A DNA stretch of 64,000 nucleotides. It comes from Alphaproteobacteria bacterium. Lineage in GTDB: Bacteria > Pseudomonadota > Alphaproteobacteria > Rhodobacterales > Rhodobacteraceae. The stretch lies in the NCBI GenBank assembly GCA_030431485.1, contig JAUIIR010000007.1:1-64000 (forward strand), in the 5' to 3' direction. The notes below the pieces were generated by a model. It did not search any database. It had not been told where the DNA came from and saw only the letters and a program-made list of their open reading frames with translations. Below, one piece after another: positions 51,296 through 60,178 of this stretch. Made by a program: the position numbers and the translations under genes. The first letter of the stretch is position 1, and each line of letters opens with the position of its first letter.

Positions 51296-52282
51296 TCAGG
51301 CCTGCAGGCGGTGCAGCCGCCCATCGTCCCAGCAAAGCGTCACTGCTTCGCCGGGTGATTTCGGGGATTGAAAGAACTGCTCTTCGGGAAGAAGGGCGAG
51401 AACTTCGTCCCCACCCGATGTGGTTGCGGTCACGGCGACCGAGGCGCCTTGATATTCAACGGCAGTCACCGTCGCGGGAACGCCATCGTTACCCAGGGTA
51501 ACCGCGTCTGCACGAACTGTGGCTTTGCCATCCGGTAGGGCGATCACATTGTGACCACCTATAAAGCGCGCGACAAATTCAGTGCGTGGCTGGGCCCAAA
51601 CCTCGCGCGCAGGGCCAGCCTGCTCAATCACGGCATCATTCATCACGACGATCTCGTCCGCCAGAGCCAGAGCTTCATCCTGACCATGGGTCACATGGAT
51701 GAACGTGATGCCCAATTCGCGTTGCAGCTTTTTTAATTCCGTCCGCATGCGGATACGCAGAAACGGGTCGAGCGCGGACAACGGCTCGTCCAGCAACAAC
51801 ACTTTCGGCTCCGTCACGAGCGCACGTGCAAGAGCCACACGCTGCTGTTGACCACCGGAAAGCTGCGCCGGGAGGCGGTCCGCCAGATGGGTCATGTCCA
51901 CCAGTTCCAGAAGTTCATTTGCCCGCGCGTGTCGCTTGAGTCTGTCAATACCTTTCATCCGGAGCGAGAAAGCCACATTGTCCCGCACGGACAGGTGCGG
52001 GAAAAGCGCGTAGTTCTGAAACATCATTGCCGTGCCACGCCGCGCCGGCGGGAGGTCCGAGACATCGTGACCGTCTAAAACAATTTGGCCGTCGCTAACA
52101 TCTTCATGTCCGGCAATCATCCGAAGCGTCGACGACTTTCCGCAACCCGATGGACCAAGCAGGCAGACATAACTGCCTTTCGCAAAGACATGGTTCAGAT
52201 CACGGACCGCCACCGTTTCGCCATAGCGCTTCGTCAAGTGAACCAGTTCAAGATCGTAGCCAGTTCGCATCAAGGCCCCCAT
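51296..52282 (-). CDS. ABC transporter ATP-binding protein, PotA-like
   Basis: A 328-residue ATPase, first gene of the operon. Walker A GPSGCGKSST near residue 43, signature LSGGQQQRVALARAL near 141, Walker B VLLLDEPLSALD near 162, and a C-terminal TOBE domain (about 250-325). PotA-type ATPases drive import by the PotB/PotC-like permeases. An internal ATG at 52270 (MRTGYDLEL) with GGGGGCC upstream is an alternative start four residues later. It is divergent from the GntR regulator and lies 49 bases before the binding-protein gene. Confidence 0.91.
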   Translation of the reverse strand: MGALMRTGYDLELVHLTKRYGETVAVRDLNHVFAKGSYVCLLGPSGCGKSSTLRMIAGHEDVSDGQIVLDGHDVSDLPPARRGTAMMFQNYALFPHLSVRDNVAFSLRMKGIDRLKRHARANELLELVDMTHLADRLPAQLSGGQQQRVALARALVTEPKVLLLDEPLSALDPFLRIRMRTELKKLQRELGITFIHVTHGQDEALALADEIVVMNDAVIEQAGPAREVWAQPRTEFVARFIGGHNVIALPDGKATVRADAVTLGNDGVPATVTAVEYQGASVAVTATTSGGDEVLALLPEEQFFQSPKSPGEAVTLCWDDGRLHRLQA

Positions 52283-52415
52283 GCCGCGTGTCTGGTTACC
52301 CTGTGCGTCAAGGGCGCGTGAGTGGCAGTGTTTTTCGCTTCCGTGAGGGCAGAAAACTCACTTCGCACATTTTTTTGGCGGATGCATGAATGATGTGCAC
52401 AGAAAACGACACAAA

Positions 52416-52427
52416 ATCGTATACAAT
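52416..52427. promoter_or_regulatory. Palindromic GntR (FCD-type) operator candidate
   Basis: ATCGTATACAAT fits the ATnGTATACnAT form bound by many FCD-domain GntR regulators. It lies in the 240-base divergent region between the PotA-like operon and the GntR gene at 52523, ideally placed for dual control. A near copy is at 26292-26303. Confidence 0.6.
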
Positions 52428-52522
52428 CCTGTTGCGACGACTGTTCCCACCCCTCCTGCTTGTGCCTTCACAAGCGAATCATAGAGGAATACGATCAATG
52501 CGGAGCGTCTTGTGTGGGAACC

Positions 52523-53209
52523 ATGAACAAAATCGAAACCAAGGGCTGGACCAGCGACACCGTTGTTTCGGATCTGGAACGTGCAATTCATGAGCATCGC
52601 CTGCCACCAGGCACAAAGCTTGGTGAAGACGAGTTAGGTGATGCCTACGGGATCAGTCGCACAATCGTGCGCGCTGCCTTACTTGCCCTGTCCCATCGGC
52701 ATCTGGTCGAACTGAAACGCAACCGAGGTGCGTTTGTTGCCCAACCCTCCGTACGTGAAGCGCGAGAAGTTTTCGAAGCACGATCATTGCTGGAACCACG
52801 TACGGCCCACTCCGCCGCGTTGCGCATGACCGATGCCGATCTGCGGCTCTTGAACGAGAATATCCGGGACGAACACGCCGCCCTCGACGCAGGCGAGAAC
52901 GGACGTGCACTGTTCCTGTCAGGTCAATTTCATGTCGAAATCGCGCGAATTGCGGATCAATCGACCATCGAGACCTTTATATCGGAACTGATCTCGCGCT
53001 CTTCGTTGATCATTGCACTGTACTGGCGGCGACGCGCAGCGCTGTGCGAAACACAGGCGCATCACGCGCTTCTTGATGCATTCGCAAACCGCGACGGTGA
53101 CGCGGCCGAGCAGTTGATGAAAAGCCATCTTCTTGATCTGGTTGCTTCGCTGGATCTGCGCAATGTGAGCCAACCGCCAACATCACTGCGCGAAGCTTTG
53201 CAGCGATGA
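52523..53209 (+). CDS. GntR family transcriptional regulator, FCD (FadR) subfamily
   Basis: A 228-residue regulator: winged helix at about 10-75 (DLERAIHEHRLPPGTKLGEDELGDAYGISRTIVRAALLAL in pieces) and an FCD effector domain at about 85-210 with the metal-type residues in FEARSLLEP, HVEIA and AHHALLDA. It probably represses the divergent polyamine-type operon and its own gene through the GTATAC palindrome. The ATG at 52523 gives a standard-length N-terminus; a GTG 21 codons upstream is unlikely. Its stop overlaps the GNAT gene start. Confidence 0.9.
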   Translation: MNKIETKGWTSDTVVSDLERAIHEHRLPPGTKLGEDELGDAYGISRTIVRAALLALSHRHLVELKRNRGAFVAQPSVREAREVFEARSLLEPRTAHSAALRMTDADLRLLNENIRDEHAALDAGENGRALFLSGQFHVEIARIADQSTIETFISELISRSSLIIALYWRRRAALCETQAHHALLDAFANRDGDAAEQLMKSHLLDLVASLDLRNVSQPPTSLREALQR

Positions 53210-54039
53210 AAGGCGCAAGCTTCAGAACTGCCACCTTGGGCGATGTGTCCATGATGCTCGACTGGGCCGCAACGGAAGGCTGGAACCCCGGCCATGATGA
53301 CGCCGAAGCATTCTATTCCGCTGATCCCGAGGGCTTCTTTATTGCCGAAGTCCAAAACAAGCCTGTTGCGGCGATATCAGTGGTGAACCATTCCGACACC
53401 TACGCTTTTCTGGGCCTCTACCTGTGCCTGCCCGAATTTCGAGGTCAGGGCATCGGCTTCAGCCTCTGGAACCATGCGCTGGATCATGCGGGCGACCGAA
53501 CCGTTGGCCTTGATGGTGTGCCGGCGCAGGAAGCGAACTATGCAAAGTCGGGTTTCAAATTGGCCAGCCGAACGGCGCGTTGGACGGGTCGTCTCAGTAT
53601 TGACGATACGCATTTCACACTGGCTGGACCAAACGAATTTGCCGAGCTGGCGCGCATGGACAGGGCCGCTACAGGTGTCCATCGCGACCACTTCTTGAAG
53701 ACTTGGATTGAGAACGGACCAACGCGAAAAACCATCGTTATGAACGACAGTGATGGGATCACAGGCTTCGCCACAGCACGGCTCTGTCGAGAAGGGTGCA
53801 AGATCGGTCCAATCATAGCCGCCAATACAGACGACGCATTTCGTTTGGCAGGCCAAGCGGCGGCAGCCGTCAAAGAAAGCTATGTGACGATAGATATTCC
53901 AGACGAAGCCGCACCATTCGCTCAAGCGCTCCGGCAAAATGGCCTGTCACAGAACTTCGGCACAGCCCGCATGTTTCGCGGCAATGCCCCTGTCGCGGGG
54001 ACAGATCTTAAGGCTGTGGCAACGCTTGAGTTGGGATAG
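53206..54039 (+). CDS. GNAT family N-acetyltransferase, two-domain type
   Basis: A 277-residue protein. Residues 5-135 form a GNAT domain with the acetyl-CoA loop in LPEFRGQGIGFSLW (about 66-79). Residues 140-277 form a second, acetyltransferase-like half (DUF-type C-terminal GNAT domain) containing GITGFATARLCREGCKIGPI. It overlaps the GntR gene by ATGA, so the pair is co-expressed and the enzyme may acetylate the amine taken up by the divergent ABC system. Substrate unknown. Confidence 0.86.
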   Translation: MKGASFRTATLGDVSMMLDWAATEGWNPGHDDAEAFYSADPEGFFIAEVQNKPVAAISVVNHSDTYAFLGLYLCLPEFRGQGIGFSLWNHALDHAGDRTVGLDGVPAQEANYAKSGFKLASRTARWTGRLSIDDTHFTLAGPNEFAELARMDRAATGVHRDHFLKTWIENGPTRKTIVMNDSDGITGFATARLCREGCKIGPIIAANTDDAFRLAGQAAAAVKESYVTIDIPDEAAPFAQALRQNGLSQNFGTARMFRGNAPVAGTDLKAVATLELG

Positions 54040-54423
54040 GACAGCGCATTCAGCGTTTCACCCAAGAGCCTATAGTCACTTCGCGTCAGTCGCGTAAAGA
54101 ATGTCCTCTCGGGTTACACCTTAGGTACATTTCAAAAACCGCAATCCGTCAGGTGTAAGATCAAGCACAGCAAGAATGATGATGCGATCTACTACACGGC
54201 GCGTGAATCTGTCTCGCTGTGTAGAGCGCTGGTTGGAGCACTGATGGCACCCAAACGTCCCACGCGTTCAGGGCAAGCCGACCTCAACTTGCGCATTCTG
54301 TCTGCTCAGAACCACGCGCGGTTCTCGCGGCAACCGACAACCTGCAAACCGCGCTATTTGCAGCATGTGCTTGATTGCACGGCGATTTGACGTGAGAGTG
54401 AGGACAACAACAGGAGGGACACC
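54040..54423. other. Gene-free stretch before the orphan binding-protein gene
   Basis: This 384-base region has no strong terminator after the GNAT gene. A 48-codon frame at 54244-54390 has no ribosome site and unremarkable composition and is not called. The end of the region holds ACAGGAGGGACACC, the ribosome site of the next gene, and should include its promoter. Confidence 0.4.
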
Positions 54424-55899
54424 ATGACTCACCACTTCCTTCGGGGCGTTGCCATTGCGGCGCTTCTGTCTGCGCCTGCGATGGCCCAGCAAACGGACCT
54501 CACCATTGCGCTGCAACTCGAACCGCCGCATCTCGACCCGACGAGCGCGGCCGCCGGGGCAATTGATTCCGTACTTTATTCCAACGTGTTCGAAGGGCTG
54601 ACGCGGTTCATGTCGGACGGCTCGGTTGTAGCTGGACTGGCTGAAAGCTGGGATATCAGCGACGACGGGACAACGTACACGTTCAGACTGCGCGACGGTG
54701 TGACGTTCCACGATGGCACCACAATGGACGCCGACGACGTGAAGTTCACGCTCGACCGCGCCCGCGCCGAAGACAGTGCCAATGCGCAGAAGGCGCTCTT
54801 TGCCGGAATTTCCGAGGTCACAGTGATCGACCCGACCACGGTAGAGGTCGCGCTTTCGGCACCAGACGGCAACTTCCTGTTCAACATGGCTTGGGGCGAT
54901 GCCGTAATCGTCGCTCCTGAGAGCATCGAAAACATCAAACAAAATCCAATTGGAACCGGGCCTTTCAAGTTCGGGTCTTGGGTACAGGGCGACCGGATTG
55001 AAATCAGCCGAAATGCCGAATATTGGGGCGACGCTCCCGCGCTTGAAGCGGCGACGTTCAAATTCATTTCCGATCCCACTGCCGCCTTTGCCGCGATAAT
55101 GGCACAGGACATTGACGCCTTTGCAGGCTTCCCCGCCCCCGAGAATTTGCCGCAATTCGAGGCTGATCCCCGCTTTCAGGTTCTTGTCGGCTCGACCGAA
55201 GGCGAAACGATCCTGAGCACCAACAACAAGATGCCACCGCTGGATGACGTGCGCGTGCGTCAGGCCATTGCCCATGCCATCGACCGTCAGGCAATCATCA
55301 ATGGCGCTATGTTCGGACTGGGCACGCCCATTGGCACACATTTTGCACCGCACAATCCCGACTATGTCGATCTGACGGCAAAATCGAATTACGACCCTGA
55401 GAAGTCCAAGGCCCTTCTGGCTGAGGCAGGTTTCGCCGATGGCTTTACAACAACGTTAAAACTGCCGCCTCCTTCATACGCACGCCGTGGCGGCGAAATC
55501 ATCGCCGCTCAATTGCGTGCCGTCGGCATCGATACCGAGATAACCAATCTGGAATGGGCGCAGTGGCTTGAAGAAGTATTCCGCGGCAAGGATTTCGGCC
55601 TGACCATTGTCAGCCATACCGAGCCATTCGACATCGGCATCTACGCACGTCCGGATTACTATTTCCAGTACGACAATCCCGCATTCCAAGAACTCATGAC
55701 CACACTAGGCGCGACCAGTGATCCGGCCGCACGGTCAGAGCTGCTGGCGCAGGCCCAGACCATGATCGCAGATGACTACGTGAACGGATATCTGTTCCAG
55801 CTCGCCTTCCCAACCGTGGCGGATGCCCGGATTCAAGGTCTCTGGCAGAATGCACCCACGCAAGCCACAGACCTTACCGGCGTCAGTTGGACTGAATAA
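54424..55899 (+). CDS. Peptide-type ABC substrate-binding protein (SBP family 5), orphan
   Basis: A 491-residue periplasmic binding protein with a short signal peptide (VAIAALLSAPAMA, cleaved before QQTDLT). Family 5 features: LAESWDISDDGTTYTFRLRDG near residue 75, FHDGTTMDADDVKFTLDRA near 97 and DVRVRQAIAHAIDRQ near 275. No permease or ATPase gene is beside it in the window, so it either serves a transporter encoded elsewhere (possibly the 16-21 kb system) or is a sensor partner of the following MocR regulator. AGGAGG stands just upstream of the ATG. Confidence 0.91.
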   Translation: MTHHFLRGVAIAALLSAPAMAQQTDLTIALQLEPPHLDPTSAAAGAIDSVLYSNVFEGLTRFMSDGSVVAGLAESWDISDDGTTYTFRLRDGVTFHDGTTMDADDVKFTLDRARAEDSANAQKALFAGISEVTVIDPTTVEVALSAPDGNFLFNMAWGDAVIVAPESIENIKQNPIGTGPFKFGSWVQGDRIEISRNAEYWGDAPALEAATFKFISDPTAAFAAIMAQDIDAFAGFPAPENLPQFEADPRFQVLVGSTEGETILSTNNKMPPLDDVRVRQAIAHAIDRQAIINGAMFGLGTPIGTHFAPHNPDYVDLTAKSNYDPEKSKALLAEAGFADGFTTTLKLPPPSYARRGGEIIAAQLRAVGIDTEITNLEWAQWLEEVFRGKDFGLTIVSHTEPFDIGIYARPDYYFQYDNPAFQELMTTLGATSDPAARSELLAQAQTMIADDYVNGYLFQLAFPTVADARIQGLWQNAPTQATDLTGVSWTE

Positions 55900-55920
55900 C
55901 GCGAGGCACAACACCAGATT

Positions 55921-55946
55921 GGGATGCGGAACACCTTCTGCATCCC
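55921..55946 (+). terminator. Hairpin after the orphan binding-protein gene
   Basis: GGGATGCGGAA, loop CACC, TTCTGCATCCC gives an 11-bp stem with one G-T pair, 22 bases after the stop codon. The tail is not T-rich, so termination may be factor-assisted or the hairpin may stabilise the message. Confidence 0.55.
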
Positions 55947-56085
55947 GCACTTACCCGCAAACCGGAAACTCAATCTCGGTTTACACCAAACGCCCTACGG
56001 CGTGTCTTGGCCCCATTGTCAAAATTCACGGCCGCCAATCTAAGGCCAGATTGCCAACTGCATAAGTCCAATCTAGGCTCGCACT

Positions 56086-57555
56086 ATGGCAATTCCGGTC
56101 GAAAACTTTTTCCTTAAGCCCGACACCAAAGGCACCCTGCAGGCCCGTATCCAGCAGATGGTCGCGGAAGGTATCCTATCAGGTCGGTTCCGCCGGGGAG
56201 AAAAACTTCCGTCCAGCCGCAAACTTGCGCATCACCTCGGTGTCAGTCGGATCACCATCACCCTCGCCTATACCGAACTTCTGGCGAACGATTACCTGAC
56301 ATCGCGTGGACGCTCGGGCTACTACGTGTCCAATAATGCACCTGAGCCGCCGGAGTTTGAAAAGATTCCAAGCCGGGAAGATGCCGTAGATTGGTCGCGG
56401 GCGATCGGGCAGAAATTTACCGGCACAGCGACCCTTGTTAAACCGCAGGACTGGGCGCAATACCGCTACCCGTTCCTCTACGGTCAAACCGATCCGCAGC
56501 TTTTCGACCATGCCAACTGGCGGCTGTGCGCACTGCAGGCTCTGGGAGCCAAGGATTTTGCGGCCCTCACACGCGATTCCTTCGATCAGGACGACCCCCA
56601 ACTGGTCGAATTCATTCTTAGGCACACATTGCCCCGCCGGGGTATCACCGCTACCCCAGATCAGGTTTTGATCACGATGGGCGCACAAAACGCGCTCTGG
56701 ATGACCTCTCACGTCCTCCTGACGCAACGGAGGCAAGCCGTCATCGAAAACCCGTGTTATCCGGCCTTGCGCGGCGTGCTCACCCAATCGCGATGCCACC
56801 TTGCGGCGGTCGATGTGGACAAGGACGGGTTGCCGCCAGATCGAATTCCCAAAAACACCGATGTGATCTTCACCACGCCCAGCCATCAATGTCCGACCTC
56901 GTACACGATGCCGCTGGCCCGGCGGCAAGCGCTTCTGGAAAAGGCCCGCGCACTCGACGCCTTGATTGTCGAGGACGATTACGAATTCGAGATGGCCTTC
57001 CTCAAGCAGCCGATGCCCGCACTGAAAAGCCTCGATGAAGATGGGCGCGTGATCTATGTGGGCAGCTTCTCCAAATCGCTCTTTCCCGGTCTGCGGCTTG
57101 GCTATCTGGTTGGCTCAGCCCCCTTCATCCGCGAAGCCCGCGCCCTGCGCGCCGCGATGCTGCGTCATCCACCTGGGCTGACGCAGCGCACCACGGCCTA
57201 TTTCCTCAGCCTCGGTCATTACGACAGTCTGATCCGGCGCACTGGAAAGGCGCTGAATGACCGCCGCGCAATCATGGAGCATGCAATCGGCAAACATGGG
57301 CTGACCATTGCAGGAAAAGGAACCTATGGCGGGTCAAGCTTCTGGATGCGCGCACCCGATCATGTCGATTGCGAAGACCTTGCCCGGCGGTTGAGTGAGG
57401 TCAGCGTATTGATCGAACCCGGCACCGCCTTTTTCGCGGAGGAACGGCCGCCGCGGAATTATTATCGTTTGGCGTACAGCTCAATCGCGCAGGCGCGAAT
57501 CGACCCCGGAGTCGCCGAAGTCGCCAAGGCAATCGCCGCAACGCCGGTCACATAG
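56086..57555 (+). CDS. MocR/PdxR-type regulator (GntR HTH fused to aminotransferase fold)
   Basis: A 489-residue protein. Residues 15-85 are a GntR winged helix (FRRGEKLPSSRKLAHHLGVSRITIT in pieces), residues about 120-485 an aspartate aminotransferase-like domain with the PLP lysine in VGSFSKSLFPGLRLGYLVG near 331 and IVEDDYEFEM near 297. MocR proteins sense amino compounds through PLP and control transport or vitamin B6/GABA/taurine genes. It lies 186 bases after the orphan binding protein and may regulate it. Its 3' end overlaps the convergent oxidoreductase gene by 8 bases. Confidence 0.9.
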   Translation: MAIPVENFFLKPDTKGTLQARIQQMVAEGILSGRFRRGEKLPSSRKLAHHLGVSRITITLAYTELLANDYLTSRGRSGYYVSNNAPEPPEFEKIPSREDAVDWSRAIGQKFTGTATLVKPQDWAQYRYPFLYGQTDPQLFDHANWRLCALQALGAKDFAALTRDSFDQDDPQLVEFILRHTLPRRGITATPDQVLITMGAQNALWMTSHVLLTQRRQAVIENPCYPALRGVLTQSRCHLAAVDVDKDGLPPDRIPKNTDVIFTTPSHQCPTSYTMPLARRQALLEKARALDALIVEDDYEFEMAFLKQPMPALKSLDEDGRVIYVGSFSKSLFPGLRLGYLVGSAPFIREARALRAAMLRHPPGLTQRTTAYFLSLGHYDSLIRRTGKALNDRRAIMEHAIGKHGLTIAGKGTYGGSSFWMRAPDHVDCEDLARRLSEVSVLIEPGTAFFAEERPPRNYYRLAYSSIAQARIDPGVAEVAKAIAATPVT

Positions 57556-58588
57556 ACGCCTCGACCCGAAAGCCATTCGGGATCAGATCGCGTCCCTCAA
57601 GCACCAAATCGGCCATCACTTCTGCCACTTTCGGCGCCATACCAAAACCGATCTTGAATCCGCCATTGGCAATGAAATGCCCGTCCCTTCCCGGCCAAGC
57701 CCCCAACATTGGCGCACGCGACCGGGCGCGCGGACGCACCCCGGCCCAACGGTCGACGACGGGCGCGCCGGCCAGCACCGGCATCGCAGCAATGGCCCGC
57801 GCAATCAGATCATCGCAATGCGTGTCTACACCATCGGGACTGTCGAACTCCCTCTCACTGGTCGATCCTATGGCCACCGTCCCATTGGCATGGGGGATGA
57901 TATGCAAGCCATCTACAAACACCTGCGGTACCGGCCCGGCATCATAGCCCAAAGCTGCCGACTGGCCCTTAATCCCGGCGCCGACGGATTTCCCAAGTTC
58001 CTTGGACAGCGTCAAAAGTCCACGCCAGCCCGTCGCCCAGATCACGGCACCACGTTCCTCCGCGTCGGCGACAACCTCGACGCCCGTCGCGCGCAAAGCG
58101 GCAACCAAGGCGGCACAGGCTTGTCTCGGATGCATACGACCGGTCAACGTGTCCCGAACAAGGAAACCTGACGGGGACAGAGGTGCAAAATCGCCAGCAT
58201 TTTCCGTTGCAATCACCTCCCACACCGCGCGCCCCTGCCACAAAGCGCGCGCGCCGTCACACCGCGCCTGCGCCAGCTCCAAGGCATGATCGTTGGCAAT
58301 CGGCTGCAACCGCCCCGTACGCCCGTAGCCCGGGTCGACACCTCCGGCCGCCTGCACCTCAGCCCAGAACGACTCTGCCATGATCAGGCTTTCAAGCTGA
58401 AATGCCTTCTTGTCGTTCCAGTTCTCAGGCACATGCGGAGCCAACGCACCAACCAACCCACCGCTCGATCCCGAGCCGGCCCCAAACGGGTCCACCACCT
58501 GAACCCGCGCGCCTCGCTGGGTCAAAACCCATGCGATGCTCAGGCCAAAAATCCCCGCACCGCGCACCGTGATTTCGGGCATTGCCAT
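57548..58588 (-). CDS. mnmC: FAD-dependent oxidoreductase, probable stand-alone MnmC oxidoreductase
   Basis: A 346-residue DAO-type flavoprotein: GAGIFGLSIAWVLTQRGA with GxGxxG at 11-16, GSGSSGGLVGALAPH near 37, and IANGGFKIGFGMAPKVAEVM near the C-terminus. It is divergent from and overlaps (by a few bases of upstream region) the mnmD gene; in E. coli both activities are fused in MnmC, where the oxidoreductase half converts cmnm5U34 to nm5U34 in tRNA before methylation by the other half. The pairing makes the same role likely here. Glycine oxidase/ThiO or another D-amino acid oxidase is the alternative from sequence alone. Confidence 0.75.
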   Translation of the reverse strand: MAMPEITVRGAGIFGLSIAWVLTQRGARVQVVDPFGAGSGSSGGLVGALAPHVPENWNDKKAFQLESLIMAESFWAEVQAAGGVDPGYGRTGRLQPIANDHALELAQARCDGARALWQGRAVWEVIATENAGDFAPLSPSGFLVRDTLTGRMHPRQACAALVAALRATGVEVVADAEERGAVIWATGWRGLLTLSKELGKSVGAGIKGQSAALGYDAGPVPQVFVDGLHIIPHANGTVAIGSTSEREFDSPDGVDTHCDDLIARAIAAMPVLAGAPVVDRWAGVRPRARSRAPMLGAWPGRDGHFIANGGFKIGFGMAPKVAEVMADLVLEGRDLIPNGFRVEASM

Positions 58589-58635
58589 TCCGGTCTCTCC
58601 TCGCCAAGGTCGCGCTGTCGCTAAGGTATGTCATC

Positions 58636-59310
58636 ATGAAACTCCAGACGGAACCGCTCGACTGGCGCGATGGGGATGTCCCTGTCTCCCGCCGGTTCGA
58701 CGACCCTTATTTTTCGCTCGACAACGGGCTCGCGGAAACGCGGTACGTGTTTCTGACGGGCAACGACCTGCCAGCGCGGTTCCGGGATGGGTTTCATATC
58801 GCCGAACTGGGCTTCGGCACGGGGTTGAACCTGCTGGCCACACTCGACCTCTGGCGCTCCAGCGGTCAGGACGGCACGCTGTATTTCACCAGCTTCGAAG
58901 CGTTTCCGATGCAATCGGACGATATGATCCGCGCGCAGCAGGCATTTCCCGAACTCGCGCCGATTGCCCAAGACCTCGCCCCCTTTTGGGCCGAGGGCGC
59001 ACGGAACATCTCCCTACCCGACCTGCGCTTTACCCTTGTCGAAGGGGATGCGCGCGAGACGCTGACATCCATGCCCCTACCCGCCGACGCATGGTTTCTT
59101 GACGGTTTCGCGCCCGCCAAGAACCCCGAACTCTGGGAGCCCGAGCTTCTCTTGCAAGTCGCCCAAAAAACCGCGCCGAACGGAACGGCTGCCACCTATA
59201 CCGCTGCCGGACATGTGCGCCGGGCACTGGATTCGGCGGGTCTCATCACCACCCGCATCCCCGGCTTTGGGCGCAAGCGGCACATGACCATTGCCCGGAA
59301 AGCTGCCTGA
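58636..59310 (+). CDS. mnmD: tRNA (mnm5s2U34) methyltransferase MnmD
   Basis: A 224-residue SAM-dependent methyltransferase. HIAELGFGTGLNLLATLDLW near residue 56 is the SAM motif, and WFLDGFAPAKNPELWEPELL near 154 is the MnmD/MnmC2 signature. It methylates nm5(s2)U34 of certain tRNAs. FGRKRHMTIAR closes the protein as in family members. The ATG at 58636 opens MKLQTEPLDWRDGDVPVS, the usual N-terminus; an earlier frame start at 58582 would run into the divergent gene. The oxidoreductase partner is divergent next to it. The EamA gene follows after 1 base. Confidence 0.92.
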   Translation: MKLQTEPLDWRDGDVPVSRRFDDPYFSLDNGLAETRYVFLTGNDLPARFRDGFHIAELGFGTGLNLLATLDLWRSSGQDGTLYFTSFEAFPMQSDDMIRAQQAFPELAPIAQDLAPFWAEGARNISLPDLRFTLVEGDARETLTSMPLPADAWFLDGFAPAKNPELWEPELLLQVAQKTAPNGTAATYTAAGHVRRALDSAGLITTRIPGFGRKRHMTIARKAA

Positions 59311-59311
59311 A

Positions 59312-60178
59312 ATGACTGAGACCAACAACCGTCTGGGCATCTGGCTCATGGTAGCGACGACCTTTGTTTTCGCCATGCAGGACGGCCTCTCGCAGCATCT
59401 GGCCAGCGAATACAACGTGCTCATGGTGGTGATGATCCGCTATTGGTTCTTCGCCGCATTCGTGATGTTCGTCGCAAGCCGCCGTGCAGGTGGTCTGCGC
59501 GCAGCGGCGGCAACCACCCAGCCTTGGTTGCAAGGGTTTCGTGGGCTTCTCTTAGCGTCCGAAATCTGTGTGATGGTGCTGGCATTCACCTATCTGGGTC
59601 TTGTCGAAAGCCACGCGATCTTTGCCTGCTACCCGCTGCTCATTGCGGCGCTGTCTGGCCCGATCCTTGGCGAACAGGTCGGATGGCGGCGCTGGACGGC
59701 GATTGGCGTGGGCTTCATCGGTATCCTGATAATCCTGCGACCCGGCTTCGGCGTCTTCTCACCACTGGCGATCATCCCGGCTGTCTCGGCCCTGATGTTT
59801 GCGCTCTATGGCCTGCTCACACGCTACGCCGCCCGCAAGGACAGCGCCGCCACCAGCTTTTTCTGGACCGGCACAGTGGGCGCGGTGTTCATGACACTGA
59901 TCGGCATCTGGTTCTGGGAGCCAATGGTCCCGATTGACTGGGCCATGATGGCGCTTCTGTGTGTCACAGGGGCCACCGGCCACTACCTCCTTATCAAATG
60001 CTACGACGTGGCCGAGGCCAGCGCGGTGCAACCCTTTGCCTACCTGCAACTGCCCTTCGCGGCGAGCCTTGGTATCATGGTCTTTGGAGAGGCCATCCGC
60101 CCCAATGTCGTGTTCGGAGCAAGCCTGATCGTCGGCGCGGGTCTATTCACCCTGTGGCGTCAGCGGCAGAAGAGTTGA
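59312..60178 (+). CDS. EamA/DMT family transporter
   Basis: A 288-residue membrane protein with ten predicted helices in two EamA repeats (about 8-135 and 145-285). Family cues include FAMQDGLSQHLASEYN in helix 1 and GEQVGWRRWTAIGVGFIGILIILRPG in pieces near residue 112. It is a drug/metabolite transporter, direction and substrate unknown. The ATG at 59312, directly after the mnmD stop, is chosen over the TTG at 59291. Its last 36 bases overlap the 3' end of the convergent transglycosylase gene. Confidence 0.9.
   Translation: MTETNNRLGIWLMVATTFVFAMQDGLSQHLASEYNVLMVVMIRYWFFAAFVMFVASRRAGGLRAAAATTQPWLQGFRGLLLASEICVMVLAFTYLGLVESHAIFACYPLLIAALSGPILGEQVGWRRWTAIGVGFIGILIILRPGFGVFSPLAIIPAVSALMFALYGLLTRYAARKDSAATSFFWTGTVGAVFMTLIGIWFWEPMVPIDWAMMALLCVTGATGHYLLIKCYDVAEASAVQPFAYLQLPFAASLGIMVFGEAIRPNVVFGASLIVGAGLFTLWRQRQKS

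Noticed and set aside
54244-54390. 48-codon frame before the orphan binding-protein gene
   Set aside because: No ribosome site, and residue usage is not distinctive.
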